From: Anaerolineae bacterium
GTDB lineage: Bacteria; Chloroflexota; Anaerolineae; SSC4; Amarolineaceae
NCBI GenBank assembly: GCA_013693795.1
Contig: CP059258.1
Location: 2,320,758-2,327,650 of the forward strand
DNA: 6,893 nt
Reading direction: 5' to 3'
Made by a program: the position numbers and the translations under genes. Below, one piece after another: positions 5,433 to 6,893 of the stretch (positions within the stretch are counted from its first letter, which is position 1; every line of letters starts with the position of its first letter). The notes under the pieces are model-generated. The model was not told the DNA's origin, made no database searches, and saw nothing but the letters and a program-made list of their open reading frames with translations.

Positions 5433-5794
5433 GTGTACCGGTGGGTGGCACGATGGGTGACGGCAATCCAAGACTGGCTTTCAGTCCCAAAGCGCCGATC
5501 CTGGCCGTCGTTGGAAACAACGAGGTGACACTGTGGGACGTCGGCGGCAGGAAAGCCGTCCGGCTACAGAGCCTCCCCAGTCCGCAGGGCGACATCAAAG
5601 CGCTTACATTTAGCTCCGATGGCAGCGCATTCTGGCTTGCCAGCGGCGGCCAGGCGTCGAGCATCATCTCCCGCTGGCGAACTGACACCTGGCAGGAAGC
5701 GTCTGCCCCGCGGCTGCAGGTTGATACGGGCATCACCGCTCTGGCCGTCAGCCCCAAGGGCGACCGGCTGGCGGCGGCGGCGCGGATGGGATGA
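5267..5794 (+). CDS. Fragment: WD40 units 16-19
   Basis: From about 5356 the second frame reads ATLATWDERELRLWRLPDLE, then RLAFSPKAPILAVVGNNEVT with LWDVGGRKAVRLQ, DIKALTFSSDGSAFWLASGG with SRWRTDTWQEA, and ITALAVSPKGDRLAAA. These are four consecutive WD40-type units with good SPDG-like turns. The frame ends at TGA 5792-5794, just after the GCG repeat 5772-5782; the last unit is completed in the first frame by MIYLWDTTTG. Confidence 0.65.
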   Translation: MRLGRGSGSGDQLPLQRAKPTTHLGDGYREHGATLATWDERELRLWRLPDLEPGLSVPVGGTMGDGNPRLAFSPKAPILAVVGNNEVTLWDVGGRKAVRLQSLPSPQGDIKALTFSSDGSAFWLASGGQASSIISRWRTDTWQEASAPRLQVDTGITALAVSPKGDRLAAAARMG

Positions 5795-6225
5795 TCTATT
5801 TATGGGATACCACCACGGGGAATGAGATAGGTCGTCTTGAATCCAATGGGGTGGCCGCCCTAAATTTCAACGGTGATGGCCGCGTGCTGTTCAGCGCCGG
5901 GGTGAAAGCTATCTCAGTTCAGATTTGGCCCGTGGATGGGCAGGATCTGCAGGATCAGGCCAGTCGGCTCATCTCACGGGATCCGCCGCAGTTCACCGGC
6001 GCGGGCTGCGGCGGTATGGGCCAAATAATCAACGGCGAACCCGTCACCCAACTCAAGGAGGACTTCACCATGCCACCCATCCATCGCGGCGATCTCGTCT
6101 ACGTCGCCTACCAACCGGGCGACCAGCCCAATTTCCTGCGCACCTGGCCCGATGTGGATCCGCGCAACCTCCTCGGCACGACGCCGGAGGCGCGGCCATG
6201 GTCGTCCTCACAGCTGCCACGGTGA
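5791..6225 (+). CDS. Fragment: last WD40 units and start of the SH3-like domain
   Basis: The first frame begins MIYLWDTTTGNEIGRL, finishing unit 19, then VAALNFNGDGRVLFSAG and VQIWPVDGQDLQDQASRL, the last unit (20). A linker (DPPQFTGAGCGGMGQIING) precedes MPPIHRGDLVYVAYQPGD and NFLRTWPDVDPRNLLGTTPE, the first strands of an SH3-like domain as found at the C-termini of related WD40 proteins. The native sequence leaves this frame near 6188 and ends in the third frame; the residues SSSQLPR before the TGA at 6223-6225 are not native. The ATG at 5791 lies inside a WD40 blade and is not a gene start. Confidence 0.65.
   Translation: MIYLWDTTTGNEIGRLESNGVAALNFNGDGRVLFSAGVKAISVQIWPVDGQDLQDQASRLISRDPPQFTGAGCGGMGQIINGEPVTQLKEDFTMPPIHRGDLVYVAYQPGDQPNFLRTWPDVDPRNLLGTTPEARPWSSSQLPR
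6055..6072 (+). promoter_or_regulatory. Strong internal Shine-Dalgarno plus ATG ahead of the SH3-like domain
   Basis: AAGGAGGA at 6055-6062 is followed after 7 bases by an ATG (6070-6072) in the coding frame, just before the SH3-like domain. This is a better ribosome binding site than the one before the main start at 301. It could allow separate synthesis of a roughly 95-residue SH3-like protein, or be chance within the codons for LKEDFTM. Confidence 0.35.
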
Positions 6226-6359
6226 CGGTGCTGGACAAGCCAGTGTGCGACTGCCACAACCGCCTGTGGTGGCGGACCGATCACCACGGCTATTGGGTCT
6301 GCGAGGCGGAGCAGGTGGAAAGGCGTCTGAAGCTGAACTTTGCGCCTCTCGCTGTGTAG
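6198..6359 (+). CDS. Fragment: C-terminal SH3-like domain
   Basis: The third frame encodes MVVLTAATVTVLDKPVCDC, then HNRLWWRTDHHGYWVCEAEQ and VERRLKLNFAPLAV, and stops at TAG 6357-6359. The pattern (TVTVL...PVC...LWWR...GYWV.EAEQV) matches bacterial SH3-type domains (a TV-x-VL strand, the WW motif and a final G-W-V strand). It completes LLGTTPE in the previous frame through a one-base shift near 6188 in a GCGCGGCC context. Bacterial SH3 domains often bind cell wall or protein ligands; the ligand here is unknown. This is the natural end of the large gene. Confidence 0.6.
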   Translation: MVVLTAATVTVLDKPVCDCHNRLWWRTDHHGYWVCEAEQVERRLKLNFAPLAV

Positions 6360-6420
6360 TCTTCAGAGTCAATTGGCAGTATCGCCCTATAGCCACAGGG
6401 GCACGCAACAATGTGCGTCA

Positions 6421-6433
6421 GATAGGCGCTATC
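6421..6433 (+). promoter_or_regulatory. Short inverted repeat, possible operator half
   Basis: GATAG-GCG-CTATC is a perfect 5-bp inverted repeat around a 3-base centre. It lies 11 bases before the extended -10, in the place of the missing -35 box, where an activator or repressor could bind. Confidence 0.35.
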
Positions 6434-6438
6434 GTTTC

Positions 6439-6458
6439 GATTATGGTATACTATAATC
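6439..6458 (+). promoter_or_regulatory. Extended -10 promoter within a 20-bp near-palindrome
   Basis: GATTATGGTATACTATAATC equals its own reverse complement at 18 of 20 positions and is centred on GTATAC. It contains TGG-TATACT (6444-6452), a textbook extended -10, and an overlapping perfect TATAAT at 6452-6457. No good -35 box is seen at 16-18 bases, in keeping with an extended -10 promoter. The palindrome would suit an autorepressing dimer bound over the -10, as in toxin-antitoxin promoters. The start codon of the next gene lies 29-33 bases downstream of the palindrome. Confidence 0.5.
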
Positions 6459-6490
6459 AAACCAATGCGACCAAGGCGCTGTAGACATGG

Positions 6491-6661
6491 ATGAATCTGA
6501 ACTTCTCGCTACGCTTGGGCGACTGGATGCACAGGCTCACCACCGCCTTCGACGTTGTGATCGTAGGCGGCGCTGCTATGCATTACATTGGCAACACTCG
6601 TCCAGACTGGGCACAGCGCATGCAGTATTTCCTGGAGGAGCAAGGATGGATTCTCGCTTAG
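6491..6661 (+). CDS. Nucleotidyltransferase-like protein, short, apparently missing its middle
   Basis: The frame from ATG 6491 gives 56 residues containing FDVVIVGGAAMHYIGNTRP. This resembles the first strand and GG-x-A-x...G...R-P/T motif of nucleotidyltransferase-fold proteins of the DUF6036/AbiEii kind. In those the next residues should be (T)-x-D-hydrophobic-D with the metal-binding Asp pair. Here the sequence goes to DWAQRMQYFLEEQGWILA and stops at TAG 6659-6661, so the catalytic Asp residues and about 100 residues are missing. The first 14 codons may be better read from ATG 6487 in the other frame (MDESELLATLGRLDAQ), joining this frame at about 6535. The 3' end overlaps the next gene by 16 bases. 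As written it would be inactive. The family call is tentative. Confidence 0.4.
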   Translation: MNLNFSLRLGDWMHRLTTAFDVVIVGGAAMHYIGNTRPDWAQRMQYFLEEQGWILA

Positions 6662-6893
6662 ACAGCCTTTTTCAGGAATGGGGCCAGTTGGGCGGCGCGG
6701 TGCTGGTGGCTGGCAAACGACAGGTGGAGAGCGTGCGCTCTCCAGAGGAAGTCCTGGTCGAGACCACCACCCTCTGTCGTGATTCTGCACGGTTGACGTG
6801 GATTGTGGTTGACTGGCTGCGAACGCACGTGGATGAGATCGCTGTGCAGACGCTCGTGAGCCAGACACGGGAAGTGGGCGACCTGTCGGTTTT
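6646..6893 (+). CDS. Unidentified protein, partner gene of the nucleotidyltransferase-like frame (partial)
   Basis: The ATG at 6646 has a strong Shine-Dalgarno site (GGAGGAG, 6634-6640) and the frame stays open to the window edge, giving 82 residues without any disturbance. It begins MDSRLDSLFQEWGQLGG, followed by AVLVAGKRQVESVRSPEE, VLVETTTLCRDSARLTW, IVVDWLRTHVDEIAVQ and TLVSQTREVGDLSV. It looks like a soluble alpha-helical protein; no membrane segment or catalytic motif is visible. The same frame is also open upstream to 6487, but the Shine-Dalgarno placement and the overlap (16 bases) with the previous stop favour 6646. In bicistrons with a nucleotidyltransferase-like partner such a protein is often the other half of a toxin-antitoxin-type pair, but I do not recognise this family and make no functional claim. 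Confidence 0.55.
   Translation, partial: MDSRLDSLFQEWGQLGGAVLVAGKRQVESVRSPEEVLVETTTLCRDSARLTWIVVDWLRTHVDEIAVQTLVSQTREVGDLSV

Larger units (their letters stand above)
301..6359 (+). pseudogene. CHAT - nSTAND1 NTPase - TM - WD40 array - SH3-like protein, broken by many frameshifts
   Basis: This is a single ancestral gene of about 2,000 codons. Following the frame that keeps family motifs gives: CHAT protease (about 301-1400), nSTAND1-like P-loop NTPase with its helical C-terminal part (1441-2520), coiled coil (2540-2825), one transmembrane helix (2841-2921), a second coiled coil, about 20 WD40-type units (3160-5985) and an SH3-like tail (6085-6340). The coding frame changes about 30 times, so every open frame is a fragment. 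In-frame stops lie at 460-462, 1935-1937, 2386-2388, 3518-3520, 3712-3714, 5242-5244, 5792-5794 and elsewhere. Domain order matches known STAND-type signalling proteins with an N-terminal protease effector and a C-terminal WD40 sensor. Motifs are preserved across shifts, which argues for indels in the assembly or very recent decay. Confidence 0.8.
6360..6486 (+). other. Non-coding gap between the large gene and the downstream pair
   Basis: These 127 bases are clearly richer in A and T than the flanking genes and show no convincing frame. The 3' half contains the promoter/operator described separately. A weak 5-bp hairpin (ACGCA 6403-6407 with TGCGT 6414-6418) lacks a T-run, so no intrinsic terminator is called. 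Confidence 0.6.

Noticed and set aside
6401..6418. Hairpin after the large gene as terminator
   Set aside because: Only 5 bp of stem (ACGCA/TGCGT) with a 6-base loop and no T-run.
1..6893. CRISPR array, tRNA, rRNA or insertion sequence
   Set aside because: No regularly spaced direct repeats, no cloverleaf or rRNA-like stretch, and no transposase motif or terminal inverted repeats were seen on either strand.

Overview
The window is high-GC bacterial DNA, coding on the + strand throughout. It is dominated by the wreck of one very large multidomain signalling ATPase. The domain set (caspase-like start, CHAT protease, nSTAND-type NTPase, membrane helix, long WD40 array, SH3-like tail) and the GC content are most like filamentous or multicellular bacteria such as Chloroflexota. 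That taxonomic guess is inference from family knowledge, not from a marker gene.

Layout. Bases 1-304 hold a tight string of short reading frames: the C-terminal end of an upstream gene (stop at 71-73), a 31-codon frame that looks like a bare signal peptide (70-165, ATGA overlap), and a 43-codon frame (173-304) that begins like a caspase/metacaspase (peptidase C14) domain and stops at once. The latter overlaps by ATGA the start of the large gene. Bases 301-6359 (about 2,000 codons) encode, in order: a CHAT protease domain with its His and Cys motifs intact; an nSTAND1-like P-loop NTPase with Walker A and Walker B; a coiled coil; one transmembrane helix; about 20 WD40-type units; and an SH3-like C-terminus. 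The coding signal changes frame about 30 times with few apparent substitutions, often at runs of 3-5 identical bases. No single frame can make the protein as written. Either the assembly carries uncorrected indels or the gene is a young pseudogene; the sequence alone favours the first.

Bases 6360-6486 are non-coding and hold a good candidate promoter/operator: an extended -10 inside a 20-bp near-palindrome, with a second short inverted repeat just upstream. It precedes a new, overlapping gene pair: a nucleotidyltransferase-like frame, apparently with its middle missing (6491-6661), and an unidentified gene with a strong Shine-Dalgarno site that runs off the end (6646-6893).

Working model (inference): the block is a bacterial NLR-like (STAND) signalling or defence module. 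The WD40/SH3 half would sense a ligand or surface, the NTPase would switch or oligomerise, and the CHAT protease (perhaps with a caspase partner now reduced to a stub) would be the effector. Because the single membrane helix lies between the NTPase and the propellers, the sensor half may sit outside the membrane. The downstream pair has the layout of a small toxin-antitoxin or AbiE-like cassette, but this is unproven.
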